64,000 nt of DNA from Robiginitalea sediminis (GTDB lineage: Bacteria > Bacteroidota > Bacteroidia > Flavobacteriales > Flavobacteriaceae), in contig NZ_NGNR01000001.1 in the NCBI RefSeq assembly GCF_002198115.1, positions 248,001 through 312,000 of the forward strand, given 5' to 3'. The notes beneath the pieces are model-generated. The model did no database searches, was not told where the DNA came from, and worked only from the letters and a program-made list of their open reading frames with translations. Of the stretch, positions 17,717-26,110 are shown one piece after another. Numbering within the stretch: the stretch's first letter is position 1; each line of letters starts with the position of its first letter. The translations under genes and the position numbers were made by a program.

Positions 17717-18427
17717 TTGGAACTCACCCGCGAAGCATTTCTGGAAGGGCAGATCCTGCTCATAGACAAACCCCTGGGGTGGTCCAGTTTTCAGGCGTTG
17801 AATGCCGTGAAGTGGACCATCCGCCGCGCGTTTGGCCTGAAGAAGATCAAGGTGGGTCACGCCGGTACCCTGGACCCCCTGGCCACCGGGTTATTGTTGC
17901 TTTGCACCGGAAAAGCTACCAAACGCATTTCGGAACTACAGGGCCTCGAAAAAGAGTACCAGGCCACCATGGTGCTGGGCTACACCACCCCTTCCTACGA
18001 CCTGGAAACTGAACCGGAACCCTTCGGAAGCACGGCGGGCATCACCCGGGAGCAAGTGGAAGCGGTGGCCAAAGCTTTCACCGGGGAAATTCGCCAGAAA
18101 CCGCCGGTATTCTCTGCCATTAAAAAGGACGGAAAGCGCCTTTATGAGTATGCCCGCAAAGGGCAGGAGGTGGAAATACCCGAACGGGTGGTACAAATCA
18201 GCCGCTTGGATATAGACCGGATGGAAGGGGCTGAAGTAGCCTTTACCGTGTCCTGCAGCAAGGGCACTTACATCCGCTCCCTGGCCCACGATATGGGGCA
18301 GGCCCTGGGGTGTGGCGCCTATCTCTCGGCCCTTAAAAGAACCAAAACAGGCGGTTTTTGCGTAGATAATGCGCTAACCCCCGATGATCTGAAGGCCCTG
18401 TTCCGGGAAGCGGGCTTTGAAGTATAA
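17717..18427 (+). CDS. truB: tRNA pseudouridine-55 synthase
   Basis: Makes pseudouridine 55 in the T-loop of tRNAs. GHAGTLDPLATGLL holds the catalytic aspartate; LLIDKPLGWSSFQ, QKPPVFSAIKKDGKRLYEYAR and CSKGTYIRSLAHDMG are typical. Start taken at TTG 17717 (reading LELTREAFLEGQ), which gives 236 residues and begins 16 bases after the uppP stop; the longer frame from 17636 lies inside uppP. Two successive genes thus use TTG starts. Confidence 0.93.
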   Translation: MELTREAFLEGQILLIDKPLGWSSFQALNAVKWTIRRAFGLKKIKVGHAGTLDPLATGLLLLCTGKATKRISELQGLEKEYQATMVLGYTTPSYDLETEPEPFGSTAGITREQVEAVAKAFTGEIRQKPPVFSAIKKDGKRLYEYARKGQEVEIPERVVQISRLDIDRMEGAEVAFTVSCSKGTYIRSLAHDMGQALGCGAYLSALKRTKTGGFCVDNALTPDDLKALFREAGFEV

Positions 18428-18490
18428 CTTCCTTTCAGGTATGGGTGGGGGACGCATATACTAAAACCAGGATTTGACTGTTATTGCTCT

Positions 18491-19207
18491 ATGCACCTGA
18501 ACCGAAGTCAGTTATCGCTTATCATTACCGCCTCCACCCTGGGGATCGTGGTGCTGACCCTGTTCAATATCCACCTGGGGGCAACCCTGGAGGAGGAATA
18601 TGTCATTGAGATGAGCCTTGAGGAAGAAGACCTGCCGGAACTGATGGAGCTCCCGGAGGAGGAGGTTTCCGAATCGGACCCGGTGCGCTCCCACATGGCC
18701 CTTAACGAAACGGCTAAGCCCCAATACGGGGACCCGGAGCCTCTGAAAACCCTAGAAGAACTCCTGCAGGAACGGGAAGCCCTCGAAAATCAGGAAGCCG
18801 GGGAACCCTACGCAGACAACGGGGACTACGCGGAACACCTGAAGGAACTGGCACGCAAACGGGAAGAGCTCAAAGAGCAGCTGGACCAGCAGGAGGCCGA
18901 AAAAAAGGAATACACCAATGTCCTCAAGGACCGGCGTACCTCCATCTCCTACTCCCTGGTGGAGCGGAATGCCCATGAATTACCCCCGCCCATCTATACC
19001 TGTATAGAGGGAGGCAAAGTGGTGATCAATATCGAGGTAGATGCCCTGGGATATGTGATCCAGGCCGATTTCAACGCCAAAAGTTCCGGCACCTCCAACG
19101 GCTGCCTGGTGGAAAACGCCATTGCCTATGCCCTAAAGGCCCGCTTCAACCCTTCATCGAGAAGTACCCAGAAAGGGACTATCACCTACCTCTTTCAAAG
19201 CAAGTAA
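18491..19207 (+). CDS. TonB-like single-helix envelope protein
   Basis: 238 residues: short cytoplasmic N-terminus, one membrane helix (about 9-29), an acidic stretch rich in E and L (EEDLPELMELPEEE), a charged coiled coil (about 100-145, AEHLKELARKREELKEQLDQ), and a C-terminal domain (GGKVVINIEVDALGYVIQAD ... AIAYALKARFNP) resembling the TonB C-terminal fold. The layout suggests an energy-transducer-like protein, but no ExbBD genes are near and the proline-rich linker of true TonB is missing. Its last 54 bases overlap the convergent thioredoxin-like gene. Confidence 0.65.
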   Translation: MHLNRSQLSLIITASTLGIVVLTLFNIHLGATLEEEYVIEMSLEEEDLPELMELPEEEVSESDPVRSHMALNETAKPQYGDPEPLKTLEELLQEREALENQEAGEPYADNGDYAEHLKELARKREELKEQLDQQEAEKKEYTNVLKDRRTSISYSLVERNAHELPPPIYTCIEGGKVVINIEVDALGYVIQADFNAKSSGTSNGCLVENAIAYALKARFNPSSRSTQKGTITYLFQSK

Positions 19208-19795
19208 CGCTTCCAGTTCCCGTGCAATAGCACTTCCGCCGTCGGTATTATACCACTGCTGGAGCGACTCCCTGAATTCGGCGCTCAAACCCCCGTGTTC
19301 GGCCTTGTAAGCCCGCACCATCTGCATGGGTTCCTCCGGCCTGGGCCCCCACTGACCGACCACTTCCAGGGAAGCCGCATCCAGCACCAGAAGCTTGGGG
19401 ATGGCCAGGGCACCGTCTGTGCGAAAGCGGTCCATGAGTTCCGGGTGGTCATCCCGCCCAGCAATGCGCAGCGAGAGGTTGGGGCTCTGGAGTTCGAAGG
19501 CGCGCATTACAGGCAACACCGGGGCTGCGTCTCCGCACCAGGATTCGGTGAGCACGAGCCAAATCATCCGGCTTTGGAGGTCGCGTAATTTCCTGGCAAC
19601 GGCCTCGTCCGGACGAAAACGCTTCTCCCACCGCTTCATACGCTGGTGGTTCAGCCGGGTATATCCCACAAGGGACTCGTCCTGGTTCAGACCAGAAGTG
19701 CGGCCTTCCCGGACCTGTTGCGCCATAGCTTCCCTATAGGCGGCATAGTCCGTGCTTTTTTTCAGGGCGCTTCTGATCTGGGTATGCAATTCCAT
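19154..19795 (-). CDS. Thioredoxin-fold protein with single active-site cysteine
   Basis: 213-residue cytosolic protein of a Bacteroidota thioredoxin-like family. The motif LTESWCGDAAPVLPVM sits where thioredoxins have WCGPC, so only the first cysteine remains (CGDA) and a disulfide exchange like that of thioredoxin is unlikely. IPKLLVLDAASLEVVGQWGP matches the cis-proline region. Start at 19795 (MELHTQIRS); an ATG at 19810 is possible. Function unknown. It overlaps the convergent TonB-like gene by 54 bases. Confidence 0.75.
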   Translation of the reverse strand: MELHTQIRSALKKSTDYAAYREAMAQQVREGRTSGLNQDESLVGYTRLNHQRMKRWEKRFRPDEAVARKLRDLQSRMIWLVLTESWCGDAAPVLPVMRAFELQSPNLSLRIAGRDDHPELMDRFRTDGALAIPKLLVLDAASLEVVGQWGPRPEEPMQMVRAYKAEHGGLSAEFRESLQQWYNTDGGSAIARELEALLALKEVGDSPFLGTSR

Positions 19796-19888
19796 GCTTT
19801 CTTTTTGCATCGTTTTGTGGCTTACCGGGTTACCGGAGTTCCCCTTAGTAGGAACCCGGGCGTAACCCTTACACCCCAACCCCAGGTA

Positions 19889-21307
19889 TTACGGTACGGT
19901 ATCCGGGGTAAATTCAGGGTTAATGCCCAGGACCTGGAAGAGGCCTGCCTGGGTCATCAGATACTTGTTCTGGACTGCATTTGCCTTGAGCCGGGCGTCT
20001 ATCAGGCTCCTTTCGCGGGTATTGATCAGAAAGATAGAACTCTCCCCGAAACTGAATTTGCGCTCTTCGGCCTGCAACATGCGCTCATAGTCCTGGACAA
20101 TCTGCCCGATGAGCAGGTTCTGCCGATCGAAGGACTCCAGCTCGTTGAATATCCCGGCAATCTTGTTTCGGATACTCACCCGGGCGTTGTCCCGCTCGAA
20201 CTGGGCTTCCTGCAATTTGGCCCGCGCCATCCTCAGGGCACCCCGTTCCTTCCGCAGGAATAGCGGCATGCGAAAGGTAATCCCCCCTTTGTACTCCTGG
20301 GTCTCAAAAGACCGTATAAACTCCGGGGTCTCGGTCAGGAAATTGTATTCCACGTCTATCTGGGGCAAGAGCTGGTTCACCTTAAGGCGTTTGTCCACCT
20401 CCAGGCCCTGTATCTTGAACTCCAGGGAGCGCAGCTTGGGGTGCGCCTCCAGGGCCAGGCTGTCCATGAGCCAGCCTTCGATCTGCAAGGTGCGGGCCAC
20501 CTCGGCCGAGGGCTCCAGGTCCGGGAGGACCCCTTCCTGCAGCTCTACGGGGACATTGTCCTCCATCCAGAGAAAGGCAGCCAGGTCCAGGGAGGCCTTG
20601 CGGTACTGTACCCCGGCCTGTTCCAGACTCAATTCCCGGTTCTGCACGGCTATGCGCGCCTCCACCGTATCGATGGCCGCCCGGTCCCCGGCCAGGGCGC
20701 TTTGGCGAATCCCCTCAAACCGCAGGCGGGCATTGTCCCGGAATTGCTCAAAGACCAGGTAATCACTGTAGGCCTGCAGCCAGTCGAAATAGGCGGCGGC
20801 TGCATCGTACAGGATCTGGTTGACCAGCAAATCGCGGTCTGCCTGGCCCTGGCGGGCAAAAAACCGGGCCCGGCGCAGGGTGGCCATGCGCTCGTCTATC
20901 CAAAGCCCGCGCGCAAGGGAAACCGATACCCCGGCACTGTAGAGTCCGTCTGAGGGCACGGTCTCGGTCGGGTTCAGGAAGTCCCCCTCGTTCTGCTCAA
21001 ACTGCCCCTTCAGTTCAATCCCGTACCAGGTCGGGATTTTAAAGGCGGCATTGAGGCGGTCGTAATACTCCGTCCCCTTAAAGCGCTTGCGGTCATAATC
21101 CACCTCCAGCTTGGGGTCGAACCCGCCCCGGGATTTGAGCAGGTTGGCCTCGGCCAGAGTGAGGGTCAGGTTGGCCTGCTTGGCTATGGGGTGGAACTGC
21201 TTCACAAAGGCCATATACTCCTGGAACCCCAGGACCTCCGTACCCTCCTGTTGCGCAGGCAGCAGCCATGTGCCAAAGGCCAGTAAAATGACAAATACCT
21301 GTCTCAT
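19889..21307 (-). CDS. TolC-family outer-membrane channel
   Basis: Outer-membrane efflux protein forming the exit duct of a tripartite exporter. Signal peptide (MRQVFVILLAFGTWLLPAQQ), then the two repeated helical hairpins typical of TolC (FVKQFHPIAKQANLTLTLAE, later MARAKLQEAQFERDNARVSI) and a QNKYLMTQAGLFQVLG C-terminal segment. 472 residues from 21307. Last gene of the TetR-ABC-HlyD-TolC operon, one base after the HlyD stop. Confidence 0.88.
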   Translation of the reverse strand: MRQVFVILLAFGTWLLPAQQEGTEVLGFQEYMAFVKQFHPIAKQANLTLTLAEANLLKSRGGFDPKLEVDYDRKRFKGTEYYDRLNAAFKIPTWYGIELKGQFEQNEGDFLNPTETVPSDGLYSAGVSVSLARGLWIDERMATLRRARFFARQGQADRDLLVNQILYDAAAAYFDWLQAYSDYLVFEQFRDNARLRFEGIRQSALAGDRAAIDTVEARIAVQNRELSLEQAGVQYRKASLDLAAFLWMEDNVPVELQEGVLPDLEPSAEVARTLQIEGWLMDSLALEAHPKLRSLEFKIQGLEVDKRLKVNQLLPQIDVEYNFLTETPEFIRSFETQEYKGGITFRMPLFLRKERGALRMARAKLQEAQFERDNARVSIRNKIAGIFNELESFDRQNLLIGQIVQDYERMLQAEERKFSFGESSIFLINTRERSLIDARLKANAVQNKYLMTQAGLFQVLGINPEFTPDTVP

Positions 21308-21308
21308 A

Positions 21309-22661
21309 CTATTTCTTGGAAGCGGTATCACCACCGTTTTGGGGGTTATAGTAGTTCGGGGGGAAGCCGTTCAGCTGCCGCCAGAGTTCAAACCAGATAG
21401 GTACGTCCTCCAGCAGCGCGATGGTGCTCGCACCGGAGCCCACCCGCAATTCCGTGGGCCATGGGTGGTCCTCCGGATCCGGGGCCAGCAGGATGCGGTA
21501 CTTCCCGTTGGGGCTGATAAAGGTCTCTATGGCCACTACCGTGCCCCCATAGGTTCCGTAGGAGACATTGGGCCATCCGCTGAAAATAATGGCAGGCCAT
21601 CCGTCGAACTGGATACGCACTTTTTCGCCTATGTGGACCAAGGGCAGGTCAATTGGTTCCACATAGGTCTCCACCGCCATATCGTACTTGGTAGGCATGA
21701 TGCTGACCAGTTCATCCCCCTCCTTGAAGGTCTCCCCTATCCCAGCGCGGATGGCTTTGTTCACGTAGCCGGTTTGCGGGGCCCGCACATAGTGCAGATC
21801 CCTCCGCCGCTCATAATTGGCATATTCATTTTCCAGTTTGGTGACCTGGGCCTCCGAATCGAACTGGTCGGATTCCGCCGTGGAACGGTCCGAACGCGCT
21901 TTGGAAATCTTGTCGGTATACTCCGCCTGTACCCGGTTGATTTCCACTTCGGCATTTATGATATCCGTCTTGCTGGCAAGCAATTTGGCCTCCTGGGAGA
22001 TGAGTTTTGCCTGAGCCTCCTGCAGTTTGAGTCTTTTTTCTTCCACGTCGGTAACGGCCTTGAGTCCTTCCTGTTCCAACTGGCTGGTCCGGTTGTATTG
22101 CCGCTCGGCGATTGCAATGTTGGTCCTGGCCGCTTCCAGGTCAATGCTGTCTGCCTGTACCTTGAGCCGGGCCTGCTGCAACTTGTTCCGCGCCTGGGCC
22201 AGTTTCAGCTCCCGCTCATTGTTCAGGGCGCTGATCTGCGTGCTGAGTGCCACCACTTTGTCCTGGTAGGACTCTACTGCCCTGCTTTTCGCCCGGACCT
22301 GCTGCTGGGTGCGCTCCAGCAGTCTGGGGTCGAAATACTCATTCTTGACCTCGGACATAAAAAGGATGGTATCCCCGGCCTGTACCAGGTCCCCCTCGCG
22401 CACAAACCACTTCTCGATACGCCCCGGGATGGGGGATTGTATGGTCTGGGGGCGCTGTTCCGGCTGAAGGGTAGTCAGGTACCCGTCTCCGGAAATATTC
22501 TGGGTCCAGGGCAGGAACAGCACAATGAGCCCGATACCCGCAAACGCCAGCAGGAACCGGTTGAAGTGCTTGTAGTGCCTCCGGTGGAACACTTTCTTGG
22601 CCGCCTGGAACCTGCCCAGGTCTACCTTCTCATTGAGTTTATTTGGCGATATATTGAGCAT
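21309..22661 (-). CDS. HlyD-type membrane fusion protein
   Basis: Periplasmic adaptor bridging the inner-membrane ABC protein and TolC. One N-terminal membrane helix (FLLAFAGIGLIVLFLPWTQ), a lipoyl half-motif (RPQTIQSPIPGRIEKWFVRE), a long alpha-hairpin coiled coil (about 110-260), the second half (VRAPQTGYVNKAIRAGIGE) and beta-barrel segments. 450 residues, longer than RND-type adaptors, as in type 1 secretion. Starts one base from the ABC gene's end. Confidence 0.9.
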   Translation of the reverse strand: MLNISPNKLNEKVDLGRFQAAKKVFHRRHYKHFNRFLLAFAGIGLIVLFLPWTQNISGDGYLTTLQPEQRPQTIQSPIPGRIEKWFVREGDLVQAGDTILFMSEVKNEYFDPRLLERTQQQVRAKSRAVESYQDKVVALSTQISALNNERELKLAQARNKLQQARLKVQADSIDLEAARTNIAIAERQYNRTSQLEQEGLKAVTDVEEKRLKLQEAQAKLISQEAKLLASKTDIINAEVEINRVQAEYTDKISKARSDRSTAESDQFDSEAQVTKLENEYANYERRRDLHYVRAPQTGYVNKAIRAGIGETFKEGDELVSIMPTKYDMAVETYVEPIDLPLVHIGEKVRIQFDGWPAIIFSGWPNVSYGTYGGTVVAIETFISPNGKYRILLAPDPEDHPWPTELRVGSGASTIALLEDVPIWFELWRQLNGFPPNYYNPQNGGDTASKK

Positions 22662-22662
22662 C

Positions 22663-24330
22663 TTATTTCTCTTTTACAATCTTCCCGTTCTCCATATAGA
22701 CTACCCGGCCGCACTTGTTCGCCCAGCGCTCGTTCTGGCTCACTACTACCAGGGCCCAGCCGTTGGCAGGGTCGGTGAGGAAATCCATCACCTCCGCCGC
22801 CTCGTCTGCCTTGAAATGGTCCAGGGGGTCCTTCAGCAACAGCAACCTGGGCTTGCGCAGGATACTCCGGGCCAGGACCAGTTTCTTGCTCACCGTATAG
22901 GGGATCTGCTGCCCTTCCGGGTAGAGGATGGTCTTTAACCCCATGGGCTGCTCCTTTACAAAGGAGATCAGCTTGGTTTTCTCCAGGGCCCAGTATACCT
23001 GTTCGAGGGTCACTGAGGCATCCCCAAAGGTCAGGTTGTCCAAAATGGTCCCTTCGAAGGGGGATTCCTCTGGCATGGACTTGCCCAGGTGGGAGCGGTA
23101 ATAATTCAGGTGTACTCCACTCAGGGCTACGTTGTTGACAAAAATCTGCCCCTCGTCCGGTTCGAGGATCCCCGCCATAAGGCGCAAAAGGGTCGATTTC
23201 CCCGAACCGGATGGGCCCTGCAGGAGGACCGTACAGGTCGGGGTCACCTTGAGATTTACCCCTTCCAGGATTGGCTTCTGCGTGCCCGGAACCCGGTAGG
23301 TCAGGTCCTTGACCTCCACATGGAATCCTTCATCCTCTTTAAAGGGCTTCTCCCCGCTGAGCGGTTCGAGCTCCTTGTCTACCACCTGCCCGAGTTTCTC
23401 CAGGGAGGTAAGGAGGTCATAGAAGGTTTCCAGGCCCAGGATTAGCTTCTCCACCGAACTGATCACCAACAGGATGATAATCTCGGCAGCGACAAATTGC
23501 CCGATGTTCATTTCCTGGTTCAGAACCAGCAGCCCCCCTATGAGCAAAAGACCGGCTGTTACCAGCACCTTGAAGCCTATCATCTGGATAAACTGGATAA
23601 CCAGTACCTTGAAGTGGCTCTCCCGGGCATCCAGATAGGAGCTTACAAGGGCATCGTTCTTGTTCAGGGCATGGGAGGTCTTCCCGGAAAGTTTAAAGCT
23701 GATGATGGTACGCGCCACTTCCTGTATCCAGTGGGCCACTTTGTATTTGTACTTGGACTCCTCCAGGGATGTTTCCAGGCCCCGCTGGGCGGTGTACTTG
23801 AAAACCACATAGATCAGCAGCAACAGCAACAGGCCGTAGATTATGAAAAACGGGTGATAAAAAGACAGCAGGAGCAACCCGAAAATGATTTGCAACAGGG
23901 CCGCTGGGAAATCCACCAGGATTTTGGCCAGGGATTTCTGTACCGTAAGGGTATCGAAAAAGCGGTTGGCCAGCTCCGGCGGGTAGTAGTTCACCAGTTC
24001 CCGCATCCGGATCTTGGGGAAGCGGTAGCTGAATTCGAAGGAGGCCCGGGTGAATATCTTTTGCTGCAGGTTCTCAATAATCCGGATCTGCATCAGCTGC
24101 AGTACCCCCACAAAGGCTACCCCAAGGGTTACCAGGATAACCAGGATAACCCAGGATGTACTGACCTGGGCACCCTGTATCAGGTTTATGATCGCCTGGA
24201 TCCCCAAGGGCAGGGAGAGGTTCACCAACCCCGCAAAAATGGCATAGTAAAAGACCTGGAGGACGTCTTTTTTCTCGAGGGTGAGCAACCCCATCAGACG
24301 CTGCCAGGTAGTTAGTATTTGTTTTGTCAT
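22663..24330 (-). CDS. ABC exporter with degenerate ATPase domain
   Basis: Fused membrane-ATPase half-transporter, 555 residues: about six membrane helices to residue 310, then a nucleotide-binding domain. Walker A is intact (QGPSGSGKSTLLRLM, about 370). Other key motifs are altered: the Q-loop reads MPEESPFEGT, the LSGGQ signature is replaced by IPYTVSKK (about 477), Walker B reads LLLLKDPLD instead of LLLLDEP (about 497), and the switch histidine is Q in VVSQNER (about 530). It may hydrolyse ATP poorly or pair with another subunit. No peptidase-C39 domain. Overlaps the TetR stop by one base. Cargo unknown. Confidence 0.85.
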   Translation of the reverse strand: MTKQILTTWQRLMGLLTLEKKDVLQVFYYAIFAGLVNLSLPLGIQAIINLIQGAQVSTSWVILVILVTLGVAFVGVLQLMQIRIIENLQQKIFTRASFEFSYRFPKIRMRELVNYYPPELANRFFDTLTVQKSLAKILVDFPAALLQIIFGLLLLSFYHPFFIIYGLLLLLLIYVVFKYTAQRGLETSLEESKYKYKVAHWIQEVARTIISFKLSGKTSHALNKNDALVSSYLDARESHFKVLVIQFIQMIGFKVLVTAGLLLIGGLLVLNQEMNIGQFVAAEIIILLVISSVEKLILGLETFYDLLTSLEKLGQVVDKELEPLSGEKPFKEDEGFHVEVKDLTYRVPGTQKPILEGVNLKVTPTCTVLLQGPSGSGKSTLLRLMAGILEPDEGQIFVNNVALSGVHLNYYRSHLGKSMPEESPFEGTILDNLTFGDASVTLEQVYWALEKTKLISFVKEQPMGLKTILYPEGQQIPYTVSKKLVLARSILRKPRLLLLKDPLDHFKADEAAEVMDFLTDPANGWALVVVSQNERWANKCGRVVYMENGKIVKEK

Positions 24331-25010
24331 CAGGAAGCTTGGTTTAAGGCAGCGCTAACGAGCTGCTTGAAAAAACGGGTGATGGTTTCGGGCTTTTTAC
24401 AATTGGTAAGGGACGGGAAGTGCACGTCCAGGAAATGCTGGTGGAGAGACCCCTCCAAAACCGTGCTGGCCAGACTCAGGGAAAACCCATAATCCCCGTC
24501 CACGGCACGGATCATCTCTGCGAGCCGTTCCACAAGCCTCTTGTATGGCTCAAAATAGCCTTCCCGGTTTTCCCGGTCTACAGATTTGGTCAGAAAGGGC
24601 TTGGAGTGCTCATTGACCATAATCCGGTTGAGGGCCACCTCGTCTATGTGTTCAAAGGCCATATCCAACTCTACGGGCTGAGTGAGGATCTCCAGGGCCT
24701 TGCTAAGCTTCTCCTCAGCGTCTGCAATCCCAAGGGTGTTCAGTACCAGGCGGTACTCCATCCAACCCCAGTACCAGGAAGAGAGATAGAGCAGGAATTT
24801 ATGCTTGTTCTCAAAATACCGGTATACCGAGCTCTCGTTGGAACCTACCTGCTCCCCCAGCTTTTTGAACGTAAAATTCTCAAAGCCGTGGGCGTCGATA
24901 AGGCCGATCCCATGCTCGACCAGCCGCTTTCCCAGATCGGAAGACTCCGGATCCTTAACAAAGACCTTTGGGTTGATCGCGATTTTCAGGTTACGTATTA
25001 AACGCTCCAT
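24330..25010 (-). CDS. TetR-family regulator of the export operon
   Basis: 226 residues. N-terminal helix-turn-helix (ENFTFKKLGEQVGSNESSVYRYFENKHKFL) after a variable start, then an all-helical ligand-binding domain. It is the first gene of the ABC-HlyD-TolC operon, with coupled stop and start, so it is likely an autorepressor that senses a cargo or a stress molecule. A 5-3-5 inverted repeat touches its -7 box. Confidence 0.87.
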   Translation of the reverse strand: MERLIRNLKIAINPKVFVKDPESSDLGKRLVEHGIGLIDAHGFENFTFKKLGEQVGSNESSVYRYFENKHKFLLYLSSWYWGWMEYRLVLNTLGIADAEEKLSKALEILTQPVELDMAFEHIDEVALNRIMVNEHSKPFLTKSVDRENREGYFEPYKRLVERLAEMIRAVDGDYGFSLSLASTVLEGSLHQHFLDVHFPSLTNCKKPETITRFFKQLVSAALNQAS

Positions 25011-25024
25011 GATAGATATTTTCG

Positions 25025-25032
25025 CAAATATA
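25025..25032 (-). promoter_or_regulatory. -7 element TATATTTG of the TetR-ABC operon
   Basis: Perfect TAnnTTTG on the minus strand, 14 bases before the TetR ATG. Confidence 0.6.
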
Positions 25033-25045
25033 ATAGTGTTACTAT
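25033..25045. promoter_or_regulatory. Candidate TetR operator, ATAGT-GTT-ACTAT
   Basis: Perfect five-base inverted repeat abutting the -7 box. The same half-sites recur with a nine-base spacer at 25063-25081 (ACTAT ... ATAGT), upstream of the divergent small-protein gene, so one regulator could control both directions. Confidence 0.45.
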
Positions 25046-25160
25046 CATTTATAAAGTGTTTAACTATTATTTAACGATAGTGATATTCCTGAAATCGAAG
25101 GATATTTTGTATATTCGTAATAATTGAAGCATATAATCCCATATCCTTAAAATAACAACC

Positions 25161-25511
25161 ATGAAAAAGATATTTTTTGCCGTATTCGCAATGACAGGTC
25201 TGATTCTTTCTGCTCAGGACCAAGCTGTTACCGTAAGCGAAGGCGCGGAATTCCAGATTGAAAAACCGGATGGCGACTTCCAGCACATCCTCTTTCCAAG
25301 GAAGAATTTTATCATTAAGCGGGGTGGTATTGCCAACATGAACCTCGCCGACGGCCTGCACGTGGTGGTAGACCGGGTGGAGCGCAAAGGAGACCGTCAG
25401 GTGGTTATCCTCCGCCGGAAGGACGGCGCCAAGTTTTTCCGGAATTTCAGCACTGTGGCCGCCTATTGGCCGGAAGCCATGCAGGCGGGCGAACTGGAGC
25501 CCTCCAGATAG
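25161..25511 (+). CDS. Small exported protein of unknown function
   Basis: 116 residues. Clear signal peptide (MKKIFFAVFAMTGLILSAQD), then a small basic beta-rich-looking domain (PDGDFQHILFPRKNFIIKRG, with HVVVDRVERKGDRQVVILRR). I do not recognise a family. A box TATATTCG at 25110-25117 (one mismatch to the -7 consensus) lies about 43 bases upstream. It is divergent from the TetR operon and could share its control. Confidence 0.7.
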   Translation: MKKIFFAVFAMTGLILSAQDQAVTVSEGAEFQIEKPDGDFQHILFPRKNFIIKRGGIANMNLADGLHVVVDRVERKGDRQVVILRRKDGAKFFRNFSTVAAYWPEAMQAGELEPSR

Positions 25512-25546
25512 TTGCCCCGGCTCTGCCGATGCCGTACCTTTAAGGC

Positions 25547-26110
25547 ATGGAGCTACACAGATGCGGATGGTGCGTGGGTGACCCGGTTTACGAAGCCTAC
25601 CACGATACGGAATGGGGTGTCCCCGTGCGGGACGACCTTCGGATGTTCGAATTCCTGATCCTGGAAACCTTCCAGGCAGGGTTAAGTTGGATAACGGTCC
25701 TAAAGAAAAGGCCCCATTTCCGCGAGGCCTTCGACGGCTTCGACTTCGAGAAAGTAGCCGCCTACGACGAGTCGAAAATCCAAAGCCTGCTCCGGAACCC
25801 GGGTATTATCCGCAACCGCCTGAAGGTGCGGGCAGCCGTATCCAACGCCCAGGCATACCTGAAAGTGAGGGAAAGCCATGGCTCCTTCTGCAACTATTTC
25901 TGGGAGTTTACCCAGGGAGAGACCATCCGAAACCAGGTAGCCGATTACAAAACAGCCCCGGCCACTACCCCGCTTTCGGACCGCATTAGCAAAGACCTGA
26001 AGCAGCACGGCTTTAAGTTTGTGGGCAGTACTGTGGTGTATGCGCACATGCAGGCCACGGGGATGGTGAACGATCATGAAATGAGTTGCTTTCGCTATGC
26101 GGACTTGTAA
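25547..26110 (+). CDS. tag: DNA-3-methyladenine glycosylase I
   Basis: Base-excision repair enzyme removing 3-methyladenine. 187 residues with the zinc-binding set of the Tag family: a cysteine in RCGWC near the N-terminus, a histidine in YHDTEWGVP, and His/Cys in NDHEMSC at the C-terminus. FQAGLSWITVLKKRPHFREAF is the helix-hairpin-helix-side signature. TACCTTTA, one mismatch from a -7 box, is four bases before the ATG. The last 14 bases overlap the next gene. Confidence 0.95.
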   Translation: MELHRCGWCVGDPVYEAYHDTEWGVPVRDDLRMFEFLILETFQAGLSWITVLKKRPHFREAFDGFDFEKVAAYDESKIQSLLRNPGIIRNRLKVRAAVSNAQAYLKVRESHGSFCNYFWEFTQGETIRNQVADYKTAPATTPLSDRISKDLKQHGFKFVGSTVVYAHMQATGMVNDHEMSCFRYADL

